Shown here piece after piece: positions 45,660-56,150 of a DNA stretch of 64,000 bases. The notes below the pieces were generated by a model. The model was not told where the DNA came from and did not search any database. It worked only from the letters and a program-made list of their open reading frames with translations. The first letter of the stretch is position 1. Each line of letters opens with the position of its first letter. Both the position numbers and the translations under genes were made by a program. This DNA comes from Rhyzopertha dominica (taxonomy: Eukaryota > Arthropoda > Insecta > Coleoptera > Bostrichidae): NCBI GenBank assembly GCA_025024175.1, contig QCXZ01000137.1:77624680-77688679 (forward strand). The letters run 5' to 3'.

Positions 45660-47530
45660 CGACATTCTTCGTCAAGCCAGGTTAAAGAATTATCTTAAAA
45701 ATTGAAAACTGATCCATCTGCTCTGAGTGGAGTTATTAATTAATTCTTCTAAAGAAAATAATTCTTAAAGTGAACTTCCACTTTATTTTTACAATTGTAA
45801 AGCGCTTTCGGCTACATGTTAGCCATCGTCAGTACAAAAATTATTTATAAAAGGAAACTAACAGATTGACAAAGTAAAAAATCAGAAACAAGCAAACTTG
45901 ACTACAAACTGAAATGCAACCCACATGCCAGTAACTCAAACGAAACATTAATTTATATCAAACAAAGAATTTAGAATGGGACAATTGAAATTACAAAAAT
46001 CATTTAGAACAGTAAAATTTTGTTCGTTAATAATTTTATAAATCTCTAAAATTTCCAAATAATTTAATTTAGATGATTTACTACACAAATGTAATGAATT
46101 TAGATTGTCTAGCTTGGCAGTGTGTTTATTTACTAATAAATGGTTGGCTAACGAAGAATTTGTTGTAACAATATCTGTATTTTAATACTTTTCAAATTGT
46201 TTCAAATGTTCTTTACCTCTAGTTAAAAAGGATCTTCCGGTTTGTCCAATATAAACTGAATTGTAATCATTACATGAAAAACTATAATCGCCTGAATTAT
46301 TTAAAACTGAAATTTGGTCTTTATTACGGACAAAACGGGAAAACACACTGCCTACGGTAGAAAAAGCAATATTTATTCCATTAGAAGAAAATAATTTAGA
46401 TAGGCTAACTGAGACTTGACCAGCAAACTTAAGAGAAAACCAAACCTTAACTTTTTCATCCAAATAAGTCGTACAGAAAGAAAATTTAAATTTTGACAAA
46501 TACTTAAAATAAAGTTTTTCTATTAAATAATTAGGAAAATTGTTATTGAAAGCAATTTGTAGTATTACACCCAATTCTTTTTCGAAAGCATTTAATGACA
46601 GAGGTAATTTAAAAAGTCGATTAAAAAGTGAATGAAAAACAGCCATTTTGTGTGCATAAGGGTGTAAAGAAAAATAAGAAATAACATTGTCTGTACAAGT
46701 AGATTTTCTAAAAATTTCAAAAGAAAGTTAAGAAGAAAATTCGTTACGTGAAATTAATAAATCTGAAAAGGAAATTTCATTATTAATTCTGTTTCAGAGC
46801 TGAATTTTATAGAAGTGTGTAAAGAATTTATAAAAGTAAGAAAGTTATTTTGATCAAAAGAATTACCTGTAAAAAGACACAAAACATCATCTACATAACG
46901 GTACCAGAATTTAATGTGAGGAGAGAAGCAAATGGTTTTGAAAATACCTTTTTCTAAATTATTCATAAAAAGTTCAGCTAAAAAAGAACTAAGGGAAGAA
47001 CCCATAGCTAAACCCAATTTTTATAAAAATTTTATTATTGAAACAGAAAAAAATTTGATTTAACACAAACTCCGTTAACGAAAGCAAATTATTTTTATGT
47101 AATAAAGATAAATTACAATTTTGATTAAGTAGGTTACTTAAAATTTTTAAACAGTCTTTTGGAGGAATAGAAGGAAATAAATTGTTTACATCAAAAGAAA
47201 CAAGGAAGCAATCTTTAGGAATTTTGATATTTTTAAGTTTGTTGGTCAGATCCAGTGTATTTTTAACAGCAAATAAATTTTCGAAGTTTAAAACTTCACG
47301 AAGAATCAAATTTAACCATTTTGCCAATTTGTAACATGGGGAATTTATGTAACAGACAACTGGTCTGATAGGACAACCATCTTTGTGTCTTTTTGGAAGT
47401 CCATAAAGTCTTGGTGTTAAAGGGTTCATACATAAAAGGTGCGATTTATTGCAATTAAAAATTTTAAAGTTGGTTCTACTTTGTCTAAAAGTTCTTTTAA
47501 TTTGTTGTTAAATTTAATTGTATTGTCGTT
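45660..47530 (-). mobile_element. Penelope-like element with 3' terminal repeat
   Basis: Best-preserved PLE in the window. Minus-strand frames: PLTPRLYGLPKRHKDGCPIR (from 47420), DCFLVSFDVNNLFPSIPPKD, GLAMGSSLSSFLAELFMNN (about 47015), the catalytic FWYRYVDDVLCLFTGN (about 46920), STCTDNVISYFSLHPYAHKM (about 46730-46670), and the GIY-YIG domain CNDYNSVYIGQTGRSFLTRG (about 46275). One stop after KEHLKQFEKY (46181) separates it from an in-frame C terminus ending ILNSLFDIN near 45965. Two to three frameshifts and the stop disable it. A family 1 terminal repeat with a hammerhead motif follows at 45665-45840. Confidence 0.92.
45788..45840 (-). ncRNA. Hammerhead ribozyme-like motif at 3' end of PLE
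   Basis: Cleanest copy. Minus strand: TTGTA, CTGACGA (45832-45826), stem II GGCT...AGCC, GAAA, palindromic stem III AGCGCT, then U as H17 and TACAA. Stem I pairs TTGTA with TACAA (five pairs). Core, topology and place (downstream of PLE ORF, same strand) all agree with the type I hammerheads described for Penelope-like elements. Confidence 0.78.
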
Positions 47531-48145
47531 TTCAACCATTTCAAAATCTCTATTTTCTAAAAAATTTGAAACTTTATTCAAATAATCTTAGCTATTTTGG
47601 TCTTACTTTCTACAGAATTTTTCAGCAACCGCAAATTAATGTTCTTTCACTATTTACTTTAATATTCATTATTATTTTTATTAATTTTAGTGTTTATTAG
47701 CATTATAATACTATAATTTCAGTTGCATAACGACTGTTAATCATGGTCACAATAATGATCGCTGAAATATAGCATCAAAATGAAGTTGAATGATTTTGAA
47801 ATATCATTTTCATGCCACCAACTCAGCCCCCATTTGGGCTTTCAGTTCAGATTTAATCCCAACCGTGTTGAAACAATCGCAAACTCTAAGCATGTTCCTG
47901 TTCAAGACAGGTAAGGTGCTTACTTGGATAGTTAAGCGCTTCACACTTAGCTTACAAACTAGTTCCCTAATTATTGTCTTAGATGAAACGTTTCATTTTG
48001 TTACCGAAACCCTGCTGAAACATACTACGTATGCAAGTTCCGCAAAATTCTTTGACTTTTGTCTGCTACGTTCACTTTACTATACCAGTTATTGTCACTT
48101 CTACTAATTATATAGGTAACTACTAGCTGTCCAAAAGTTCAGCTT
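47531..48145. other. 5' remains of PLE, then no gene
   Basis: Minus-strand ENDNTIKFNNKLKELLDKVE near 47540-47480 is probably the worn PLE N-terminal region. Nothing further was recognised. Confidence 0.35.
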
Positions 48146-48585
48146 TTAAAGCGTTTGGAAATTATTTTCATAGAAAGTATGTGTAGTCCAATAACAACAA
48201 TTATGCCTGTTTACTTCATCGTTCAACAAAAACGCATTCTCATCAGATAAATAAATGTTGTCATGTAATAATAATAATAAGAATTTATTACCAGACAAGA
48301 GAATAACAGAAATGATATTGTCAATTATACAAAAGAAATAACGAACCTGGTAAGCATGGATCATTACTCAAACGCTCAGTAAAATATTCGTAAAACTGTG
48401 AAGGTCTCTTAATTTTTAGAATAGTTTTGTCTTGTAGGTATGTATTATACTGACGGTTTTCGATAATCCGATCGACACTATTCTTTGAGACGTCATATTC
48501 TTGAGCAGTTTTTCTCAAAGATCGCCAGGGCACTTCGGCAGCGTCATTTAGATATGACACCCATAGTCTTGTTTTTGTTTGAATA
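48146..48585 (-). pseudogene. IS630/Tc1/mariner-type transposase fragment (HTH plus first catalytic region)
   Basis: Minus strand: EVPWRSLRKTAQEYDVSKNS and VDRIIENRQ form the HTH, then KRPSQFYEYFTERLSNDPC. After a short AAT-rich insertion (about 48266-48345) the reading resumes NIYLSDENAFLLNDEV and NRHNCCYW. This matches the FSDEA.F.LNG.VNR.NCR.W box around the first catalytic Asp. The remaining two catalytic residues are absent. It is a different family from the DD82E copies. Confidence 0.65.
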
Positions 48586-48849
48586 TAGTTTAGCAGGCAT
48601 AAAAATTATTTTTGTAGTAGCCTTTTATTACTTCATTTCTTTGTTCTATACTGTAAACAATGCAATGAACGGGTACGCTTTTTTATTTCTAACTTAGTTA
48701 TTGGCCGGAAGTAGTCAATGGAATCAAGCAAAAATCAAATTCGATACCATTTCTTAGGCTATCTGTAGCACAAAATGCGTCTTATCATTCTGCTTAGATT
48801 GAAAATATTCCAAATACGTCTTGAAATAAACAAGAAATCAAAGATTTTT

Positions 48850-48995
48850 TTTAAACGTGTTTTATATTTTAGGGAGAAGAAACAACTCTTAAAGGCTGTA
48901 AACACAAAATGTTTTGATAAAATATTCCGAACTGATTTGTCTAAAGAACATGGACACACAGTTTTAAGGCTACTTCCGTATCACTGCACGCATTG
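48850..48995 (+). pseudogene. DD82E-type transposase fragment
   Basis: FDKIFRTDLSKEHGHTVLRL followed by LPYHC corresponds to the RSHGHIVLRLPPYNPDLNP region of the 41-42 kb transposase, just before the catalytic Glu. It stops short of the NPIE box. Confidence 0.55.
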
Positions 48996-49395
48996 GTTTT
49001 TATAGCTATTAATCTTATTTCATTGCGATCTAACAAAAATTATTTTTGTTATTTGAGAGAGCAAATGCATTCAGTGTGATCTCTCTTAAATAACCACTCC
49101 GCGCCGCGGTTAAGGCAACGGTTAGTTTTGGTCAACTTACTGTGTATCCCTATACTTGATGAGCTCCAAGAGGGCGAAACTAGTCGTAGGGGCAGAGTGG
49201 AATGACCAGGGCAGATTTTTATTTTGATTTTTATTATTGTTTTTAGCTATAACTACTTGTTTTGGCGGTTGTAGGTGGGGAGGGGTACAATAGGGCACTG
49301 GTTAGTTATTGTACTTGCATCAAATCGTGAATTTTTTACATGACACTGGCGTGGGTGCTTTGAACTACACTGCAAGATCAGCCGCTAGAGTCGTT
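48996..49395. repeat. Probable PLE terminal-repeat remnant carrying a hammerhead motif
   Basis: Locally GC-rich around CCGCGCCGCGG (about 49099-49110), with the ribozyme-like core at 49150-49190. No coding sequence. Confidence 0.4.
49147..49193 (+). ncRNA. Hammerhead ribozyme-like motif (type I)
   Basis: Plus strand: CCCTAT, then A, then CTTGATGA (consensus core with one extra T), stem II GCTC/GGGC, GAAA, palindromic stem III ACTAGT, C as H17, then GTAGGG. Stem I CCCTAT/GTAGGG gives six pairs including one G-T. Stem III differs completely from the other families yet is again an exact palindrome. Confidence 0.65.
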
Positions 49396-51060
49396 TAAAT
49401 CTTTATTTTATTTTTTATTTTATTTATTACATTGACTTTCCAACAGATTCAGAGAATCCAAAAGCAGGAAAGCACTAGATAGCGTATTTCAATGAAGTAA
49501 TTAGGGGTGAGAGGAGTTGTGATTGAAAAGTTACATCTGAAATGTTATTTTTAACAGTTTAGCAATTATAGTTATGGTTCTTTCAAGATCTTTTTAAGAG
49601 ATGTTAATGATAGTGAAAAAATATCGAGATGAGTATAAGCCGAGTTATAAGTGTAAATTACACGATATAACGGTGAATTTTGGCAGTGACTTGTCTTACA
49701 AGTGTAAACATGAAATGTATTTTTAGTCCTAAGAGGGTATAGAGGAGTATTAATATATACGTGACTAATTAAAGACGTTGACAACAATGAGTTAACTACC
49801 TTGTACAGAAAGATAATATCAAAATTCTCGCGTCGTTTGCTTAAGCTTGTCATATTGTACTTTTTTAAGTTATATTCGTAAGTCAATGTGTGGAGATCCC
49901 TGTTAAACTTATAATTAAGCTTACCAATGATTTTTTTTTGTACGCGTTCAATTCCGTTAATGTATTTGTAATACAACGGATTCCAGACGACACTGGCATA
50001 CTCTAGATGGCTGCGCACCAAGGTATCATAGAGAATTTTAAATGATTTTATATTGGTAAATTTAGTTGTGGTTCTAAAAATAAAACCTAAGTTTCTGAGC
50101 GAGCCCTGTATTATTTCTTCAACGTGCAATTCAAATCTTAGTTTGCTGTCCACAATGACGCCCAGGTCCTTTATTTTATTAATAGAGTTGAGGGTGTGGT
50201 TGTTTATTGCACATTTAGTGGGGACCGACAGCCTATTTCTCGTGAAAGTGATGTGATAGCACTTGTCTAGGTTTAGATATAAATAATTTCTGGTACAGTA
50301 TAAGTATAAGTTATTTAAATCAATTTGCAAAAGCAGTGCATCATGTAATTTAGTTATTTCTCTGTAAATTTTCATATCGTCTGCGTACAGTAGATAATTT
50401 GAGTGTTGAATAAAATTACCAATATCATTAATGAAAATAAGAAATAGCAGAGGACCTAGATGAGAGCCCTGCGGTACACCGGATGTTACAGGTACTGAAG
50501 ATGATACTGAGTTTTTTATTGTTACAACTTGGCTGCTATTACATAAGTACGATTTTAGCCACCTTAGCAGATTACCATGCACACCCAAATTCTCCAATTT
50601 AATAAGAAGGGAGGCATGGTGAACTTTATCGAACGCTTTGGAAAAGTCGGTATACACGGCATCCACTTGAGCTCCTTTATCCATGCTTTCTGACAGATGT
50701 TGAACAGAAGTAACGAGATTAGTTACTGTCGACCTTCCACGGAAAAAACCATGCTGACGTTCATCTATGTGTTGTTTAATATTAAAGAATAATTCATCAG
50801 TAACACAGTTTTCAAAAATTTTACCAAAAATTGACAAGAGCGATATGGGACGATAGTTGGTTACTTTAGTCTGATCTCCTGATTTATAGATGGGGACAAT
50901 GTTTGCTTGTTTCCATTTGCTTGGGAACACCCCTTCTTTCAAAGACTTATTGAATATAATACTAAGTAGTTCAGCAAGGATCTCATCGCACGTTTTGATA
51001 AATATGCCAGGAATGCCGTCCGATCCGGTGCCCTTACGTATATCTAGTTTGATAATTTAT
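49396..51060 (-). mobile_element. Non-LTR retrotransposon (Jockey/CR1-like LINE), 5' truncated, long intact RT
   Basis: Longest open frame of the window: 456 codons (50942-49572) and still in frame upstream to about 51055 (KLDIRKGTGSDGIPGIFIKT). RT landmarks: IVPIYKSGD, TNYRPISLLSIFGKIFE, DAVYTDFSKAFDKVHHASLL, TSGVPQGSHLGPLLFLIFIN, catalytic YLLYADDMKIYRE (YADD at 50387-50376), IKDLGVIVDSKLRFELHVEE, VRSHLEYASVVWNP. The 3' end has an A-rich AATAAAATAAAAAATAAAA tail on the minus strand (about 49430-49396). The endonuclease and ORF1 are missing. Coding integrity suggests a recent insertion. Confidence 0.95.
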
Positions 51061-51738
51061 TCTACTATTGATTCTTTTGAGCATCTTCTTTGCTTAGCAT
51101 ATTTTTGTTACTTCTGTAACTTGAAACCAAACTTCAGCCAAACTTTAATCAATAGGTGTGGCCCAAAAATTAATACAAGAACATAAAATGCTTATTACCT
51201 TCTGGGTATTATCAGAAAGACGTGCATCTTAGTGTAGCCATCTGCTTCTGGTTTGAATAGGTACAGTAAAACTACATTTCAGCAAATGAAGTTGCTTTAT
51301 TGTTGCGGTGTTCTTTGACTAATTAAGTTCCGCAGTGAAAAAGTCACAGCTGATGAGAGAGGTATATATAATGTCATTTCATTTTATCTTGCAGTTGCCG
51401 TAAAAGCACTGTAAAGGCACCTGTAATATGAGATATGTTGCATGTCAGGCTTTAACAACGACGATAGCTAGACCAGATAACCATACAGAATGTTCCTCTT
51501 TGCACATCGGTGTAGCTTTATGGTTCATAAAATGTGACAGTAAAGTTTGAAANCTATCGATTTCATTGAGATCGGTGCTATGGNTGGTAACGTCGCTGGA
51601 ATCCCTCGGGATACACTAAATTGTTATTGATAACCGCGTAGAAAGCTCCGCACGTGCTAGCGCTCCGCGCGATTTTTGCGGTGCCTTACAGATCGCGAAA
51701 TAAACTTTAAGGCGTCCATAAAAGCGAAAAACCGCACG
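51061..51738. other. Downstream flank / 3' UTR side of the hydroxylase gene
   Basis: G+C rises from about 51600 toward the last exon, as expected for the 3' UTR. Two Ns. No other gene seen. Confidence 0.4.
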
Positions 51739-51969
51739 CTAATTAACTCCTTTGTTTTTCTTTTTCCTCCTCGGAGATGAGCTCGCCAGGTCCGCCCTCG
51801 TCAGTTTGTACACCAACTGGTTCTCACGATAGGCCAGCGGGTTTTCGGAAAGCCGTTCCTCCATGTCGGCGTGCAGTTCATCAGGACTCACTTCGTTCAG
51901 CGATTTTCCCTTGCCGTAAAAGATGTCTTCCCTGTAAACCCGGTCCTTCTGGCGGTAAGTTCCGTGCAG
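51739..51969 (-). CDS. Fatty-acid hydroxylase-superfamily protein (CG1998/CG11162-like), last exon
   Basis: Terminal coding exon, 77 codons including the TAG stop (51741-51739), after acceptor TTATGTTGCAG (AG at 51971-51970). It reads LHGTYRQKDRVYREDIFYGK, GKSLNEVSPDELHADMEERL, SENPLAYRENQLVYKLTRAD and ends in a basic PRRKKKNKGVN tail. LHGTYR directly continues LWDK of the previous exon in phase 0; LWDxLHGTYR is a strongly conserved end of this enzyme family. The dibasic Lys-rich tail would suit an ER-resident membrane protein with cytosolic C terminus. Confidence 0.9.
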   Translation of the reverse strand: MHGTYRQKDRVYREDIFYGKGKSLNEVSPDELHADMEERLSENPLAYRENQLVYKLTRADLASSSPRRKKKNKGVN

Positions 51970-52132
51970 CTGCAACATAATATTAGGGAGGTTCTTAATA
52001 AAACCTGGAAAATTGTGTAATAAAGAAGGCTTTTGTTGCGGGAAGATAACGAATTCATAGCTTTAAAGGCACAAAATATACATACAAAATTATTTTTCTC
52101 TGCTTACGAGTAACGTACAATAATAATGAGCT

Positions 52133-53217
52133 GAAAACTGACTGATCCATTTGCTGTACGTGGATTTTTTGAATTATTTCTTGGTAAAGAAACCTAGCCA
52201 AGTTCATTTTATGGGTTGTAAGGCATCCTCAGTATCAACTAGTACATATGTATGAAATTATTATTTAAGCAAGCAATCTTTATAGGAACTACATAAAATT
52301 CCTTAAGGTTGAAGCACCACGGTACAAATAGATATTTCTTAAGGAAAACCCCCCAGAACACGGATGATTATTGGGGGACTTACTGGGTTTACGTTCATAA
52401 CCGCCCCTATATTCCGACATCAGAAGTGGGATATTCAACCCTCTACGTTCGCAGTATTATATAAATTCAAACAAGACTTTTAGATAAATAAAACAACTTA
52501 TTCGGTTAGAACTAATCATAGGCGGAGATTTTACAGTGGCGTGGACCAAGGGCGGACTTGACGCCGACATATATTTTATAAAGATAAACTGTGACGAGTA
52601 AACTTAAGGAGGAACCAAATTTTAACCTTTTGGTTTCACAAGTGATGGTATTAAAAGGGAACTTGAACAGAAAATGCTGAGGGGATCCGTTTTTAGATTT
52701 ATTAATTTTGCGCAACCGCTATTCTTCATTCCCTTACTCTTGAAATTTTCAGTAAACCAGCACTTAAAGAGTGTATTAAAACTAGAGGATTGCGGTTTCG
52801 ATACTACTGTCTTACTTTTTCTTGTCGAACTGTACCATTACCATTTTTGTATCGTCTTTGTAACATTGGAACTTCAAGTTCTTCTTTAGCAAGTCATTTA
52901 TATATACTAAATTTTAAATGACCAATATTGGACAATTCTACATGATTCTTGCAAATTCAGTTTGTTTTATTTGAACGATATTCTTTATGCTGCTCGTTTG
53001 AAAGTTGCTTTCTATTCTTAGTCAAGACTGCTAGTTCATATTTCTAGATTCTTTTCATTATTTGGACGTTATAATTTTTTTTTACTTTTGTAATTTGGTA
53101 CTTGATGATGGCTTATTAGCCGAAAACGCTTTACCTAATAGTAAAATATAGTGGCGAGGCTTATTTTACAAGAATAAATTCAAGAAATCCAAACTCAGTA
53201 ATATGGATCAGTTTTTA
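52133..53217. repeat. Pair of inverted PLE family 1 terminal repeats, probable non-autonomous PLE
   Basis: Left arm (about 52133-52245) begins AAAACTGACTGATCCAT, right arm (53095-53217) ends with the inverse ATGGATCAGTTTTTAAAG. Both share a GGATTT.TTGAATT.ATTCTTG segment. The right arm keeps a readable hammerhead core; the left arm retains only CTGAGGATG. No RT or GIY-YIG frame lies between. The right end stops about 11 bp from the splice donor of the upstream exon. Confidence 0.6.
53094..53140 (+). ncRNA. Hammerhead ribozyme-like motif in hydroxylase intron
   Basis: Plus strand: GGTA, CTTGATGA (one extra T), stem II GGCT...AGCC with TATT loop, GAAA, then ACGCTT (stem III palindrome broken by one change from AGCGCT), then TACC. 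Stem I GGTA/TACC pairs perfectly; in the 45.8-kb copy the same helix is TTGTA/TACAA. It is antisense to the host gene transcript. Confidence 0.6.
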
Positions 53218-53228
53218 AAGTTTCTTAC

Positions 53229-53401
53229 CTTATCCCAGAGGGAAATGTTGAATCCGAAGTTAACGTGAAAATACTGGTGATGGTTGTCATGGAAAATGGC
53301 GTCAGGTTGCCAGGGTTGCCACCATTGAGCTTTGAAGTTAATTCCAGAGTGATCGATTAAACCGTGGTAGTAGCTGTACATTACGACAACGTAGAATGGC
53401 A
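53229..53401 (-). CDS. Fatty-acid hydroxylase-superfamily protein, exon with third His box
   Basis: 173-bp exon, acceptor CCTGTTTCAG (AG at 53403-53402), donor GTAAGA (53228). With the C carried from the previous exon it opens LPFYVVVMYSYYHGLIDHSG, then INFKAQWWQPWQPDA, then IFHDNHHQYFHVNFGF and NISLWDK. HDNHH is the third metal-binding His cluster (residues 183-187 of the 279 visible), and the extra His residues in YYHG and DHSG are also conserved in the superfamily. The enzyme class uses a di-iron centre in the ER membrane to oxidise lipid or sterol substrates. The substrate of this subfamily is not known to me. Confidence 0.93.
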
Positions 53402-53715
53402 CTGAAACAGGACGCATTAGTTTCATTGTCGAATCGATAAACGCAATTACATTTTTTCGGTATAATCATAACTTAACCGCTACATACCGAGCTGCCGTAT
53501 TTTCTTTTGCTAGTAAGTAATCATAAAATGTCTCAGCGTGGTTAAATCGTTAATGTTATATTCCACAAAACAGGAATATTGTTTTCTTATTTTTTAACAC
53601 GACTTCTTGGTAAGTTCGCTTAAGTTTAGCCCTGCACTGGTCAATGTCAGTTCCAGTAAAAAAGCAACTACTAACTTCGACTAGAGGGGAAAAGAGCTAC
53701 TACTTCGATACTTAC
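53402..53715 (-). other. Hydroxylase intron, 314 bp
   Basis: GTAAGT donor to TTTCAG acceptor. Nothing else seen. Confidence 0.7.
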
Positions 53716-53899
53716 GCCAGTGTATTGGAAGCAAGAATAACGGTAAACATAGAGTAACCTGGATGTGTACAGATTCTACTGGGTGGATAGCGGTTACAGA
53801 GAATGCTGTTGGTTGCTTGTATTTGTGGTGTAGTTTGTGGAACTTCTTGTATAACCAAGGTGTGTGGTATATTCGATGCAGCCAGTATGTCGCATAGTC
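53716..53899 (-). CDS. Fatty-acid hydroxylase-superfamily protein, exon with first and second His boxes
   Basis: 184-bp exon, acceptor CATGTTTTTCAG (AG at 53901-53900), donor GTAAGT (53715), entering in phase 0 and leaving in phase 1. It reads DYATYWLHRIYHTPWLYKKF, HKLHHKYKQPTAFSVTAIHP, then VESVHIQVTLCLPLFLLPIHW. HRIYH (HX3H) and HKLHH (HX2HH) are the first two His clusters that ligate the di-iron centre (residues 92-96 and 105-109 of the visible protein). The hydrophobic end is a membrane segment. VFIYQ of the preceding exon joins directly to DYATYW. Confidence 0.95.
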
Positions 53900-55029
53900 C
53901 TGAAAAACATGAAACATGAATGTAATCAGTTGCTCTGTTTACTAAGGAAATCTAAATAATATTTATATATATTTAGATGGCACATCATTACGAGTTGCTT
54001 CAATTTATATTTAGTCAATGTCAATCAACTTCTGTTCAAAGTTCCGACTAGTACCCAAATAGAAAATTATTTGCGTTTACTGCTGTGAAGGACTATGACT
54101 ACAAAAAGGAATTCTACTCCTCAAATATTAAAAATCGACCCCGCAGTAATCACTTATCAAAAATTAAAAAAAGACAAAACATAACAAGGTGAACAACCAG
54201 AAAATGTACTGATAGCAAGTTCTAATCTAATCTAATCACGCCACTATGTCTGAAATCACAATTATGTGAAATGATCGAGTTCGAGGAAAGCATTGTCAAC
54301 TTCTAACACATTAGCTTACGTGCATACGATTAATTATCATTAAGTCTTCGTGTGAAGTTTTTTGACCTTTTTTTTGTTCCGCGGCATGTTAAATGACGAC
54401 TTAAAATTTCGAAGCAACTGGTGAACGAAACAGTACTGGTGATATAGTAAAAATTTTTGTACGGTCTTATATCGTTATATGGTAAGAAAGTAATCATAAT
54501 GGATTTTAACGCAAAACGGGTGCAAAAATGCCCGTAAGCAACGATAGAGCTAGCAAACAAGTACAGTACCTAAAGGCAGTATAACACAGAGATATGTTAT
54601 TAGATTTGTATACACGGTCAGACTCAGGCCTCGATCCTGTTATAGTTAGTCAAGCAGTCAGTGCCATTAGAAAGAATGGGATGAAAGGGCATGTACAAAA
54701 GACAGTAATGAACGTCATACAGACGAACGATACCGACAGAAAGTAAAAATATTGACACAAAGGATGTACGAAACACTAATGAAGAAGAATTATTTAGTTA
54801 AAATATAGTGATTTCGAAAAAATGCACCTAGTAATAACTGAAGTAAAGAACTACGTTACCAGAAAGGATGTATATCAAAAACACTAGATTTGCATTTACG
54901 TAACGCAAATAAAATGTATAGTCTTGCAATGAACTGTTCTAATAATAACAATGATACCGATCAGGATGTCGGCATCTGCTCTTCCACTCAACCGTAAGAT
55001 AATATATTCGTCATTCAACAAGGCAGTAA

Positions 55030-56150
55030 CTATTGCAAATTAAGTAAAAGAGGGAAAGACAAAATAGAAGGGCAATACCTAAATTGGAAAAGAAAGCTCA
55101 TAAATGTGAAGTAACGAAAAGCAAGGATAACGTGCAAGAGCAAGCAACAAGTACGACCCCAGAAGGAGGTGGCAAGTAAAGACTTGTTGTGGGCAGCTTT
55201 AAAGCAACTAATTGTTTTAGATTTTAGATTATAAGGAACGGAGTTATATAAAATAGAGATATTATAAGAGAAGGACATTTTGAAGAAACTGTGTCTGTGG
55301 AAAGGAATCGATAATATATCCTTTCGATGAACATTCTCATTATGTACATCCGTCCTGAATTTCATTTTTTAGTAAAGGTATGGCATTGTTTTGTACAGTC
55401 TTATGATATAAGCAAAGAGAGATTGTTTTGTACAGTCTTATGATATAAGCAAAGAGAGTGAAATACCCTTCTTGTCGCCATATTTAACCACTGTATTACT
55501 TTTAGCTTGTGGGTAATATGTTTTTTTTCTAATACTGAAAATTAGGCGTAAGAAAGAATTTTGTACAGCCTGTATTCTTCTACATTCGGAGCTGTCTGTG
55601 CATGCACCATAAACAGAATTACGTAATTAAATGGTGATAAAACTAACGTATCACACAGATAAATTTTTTGACTTGTGCTGACGAAGATTTTAAATTATCT
55701 TTAGGTTATTGTAAGATCTTCCTAAAACGGAGTTCACATGGGTTTTAAAACGTAATTGATTATAAAGGATAAGACCTAAATTACGTGCAGACGCTGCGAG
55801 CTGTATGCACTAATTTTGTATTTTTATGTTTAAACTAGCTGCTACATCGCTGTTCATAGGATTTATGGTCAACGAGTGCGCAGCGGATTCAGAGTACAGT
55901 TTATTTAAATCTGATAATAGCTACTAAAAGAGTACAGAATTTGTGTATCATCTGCATAGAAATGACATTCACCGAATTTTACAGCATGGACGACAACAGA
56001 TGTATACGGGGTAAATAGTAGCGGTCCTAAGATTGACCCTCGAGGAACCCCACAGCGTACGACAGATGAAACGGAGGGAGTATCAAACGCCCTGGAAAAA
56101 TCGAGGAGGACCAACAGACACACCTGACCAGAATTGATGAGAAATTATGC
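55030..56150 (-). mobile_element. Non-LTR retrotransposon (LINE) fragment in hydroxylase intron
   Basis: Minus strand: VLLDFSRAFDTPSV (RT domain A, with a deletion right after it), VRCGVPRGSILGPLLF, catalytic CHFYADDTQILYSF (about 55965), SARNLGLILYNQLRFKTHVN (about 55790-55730), then many stops. The C terminus HRKDILSIPFHRHSFFKMSF and NISILYNSVPYNLKSKT is open at 55365-55030. It is 5' truncated and lies in the same orientation as the host gene. Confidence 0.82.
55385..55458. repeat. Tandem duplication, 37-bp unit, two copies
   Basis: Unit starting ATTGTTTTGTACAGTCTTAT and ending GCAAAGAGAG occurs at 55385-55421 and again at 55422-55458 without change. It lies within decayed LINE sequence. 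Confidence 0.9.

Larger units (their letters stand above)
51970..53228 (-). other. Hydroxylase intron holding an inverted pair of PLE repeats
   Basis: Intron from donor GTAAGA (53228) to the acceptor at 51970, about 1.26 kb. Most of it is the 52133-53217 repeat structure. Outside that it is unremarkable AT-rich DNA. Confidence 0.7.
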
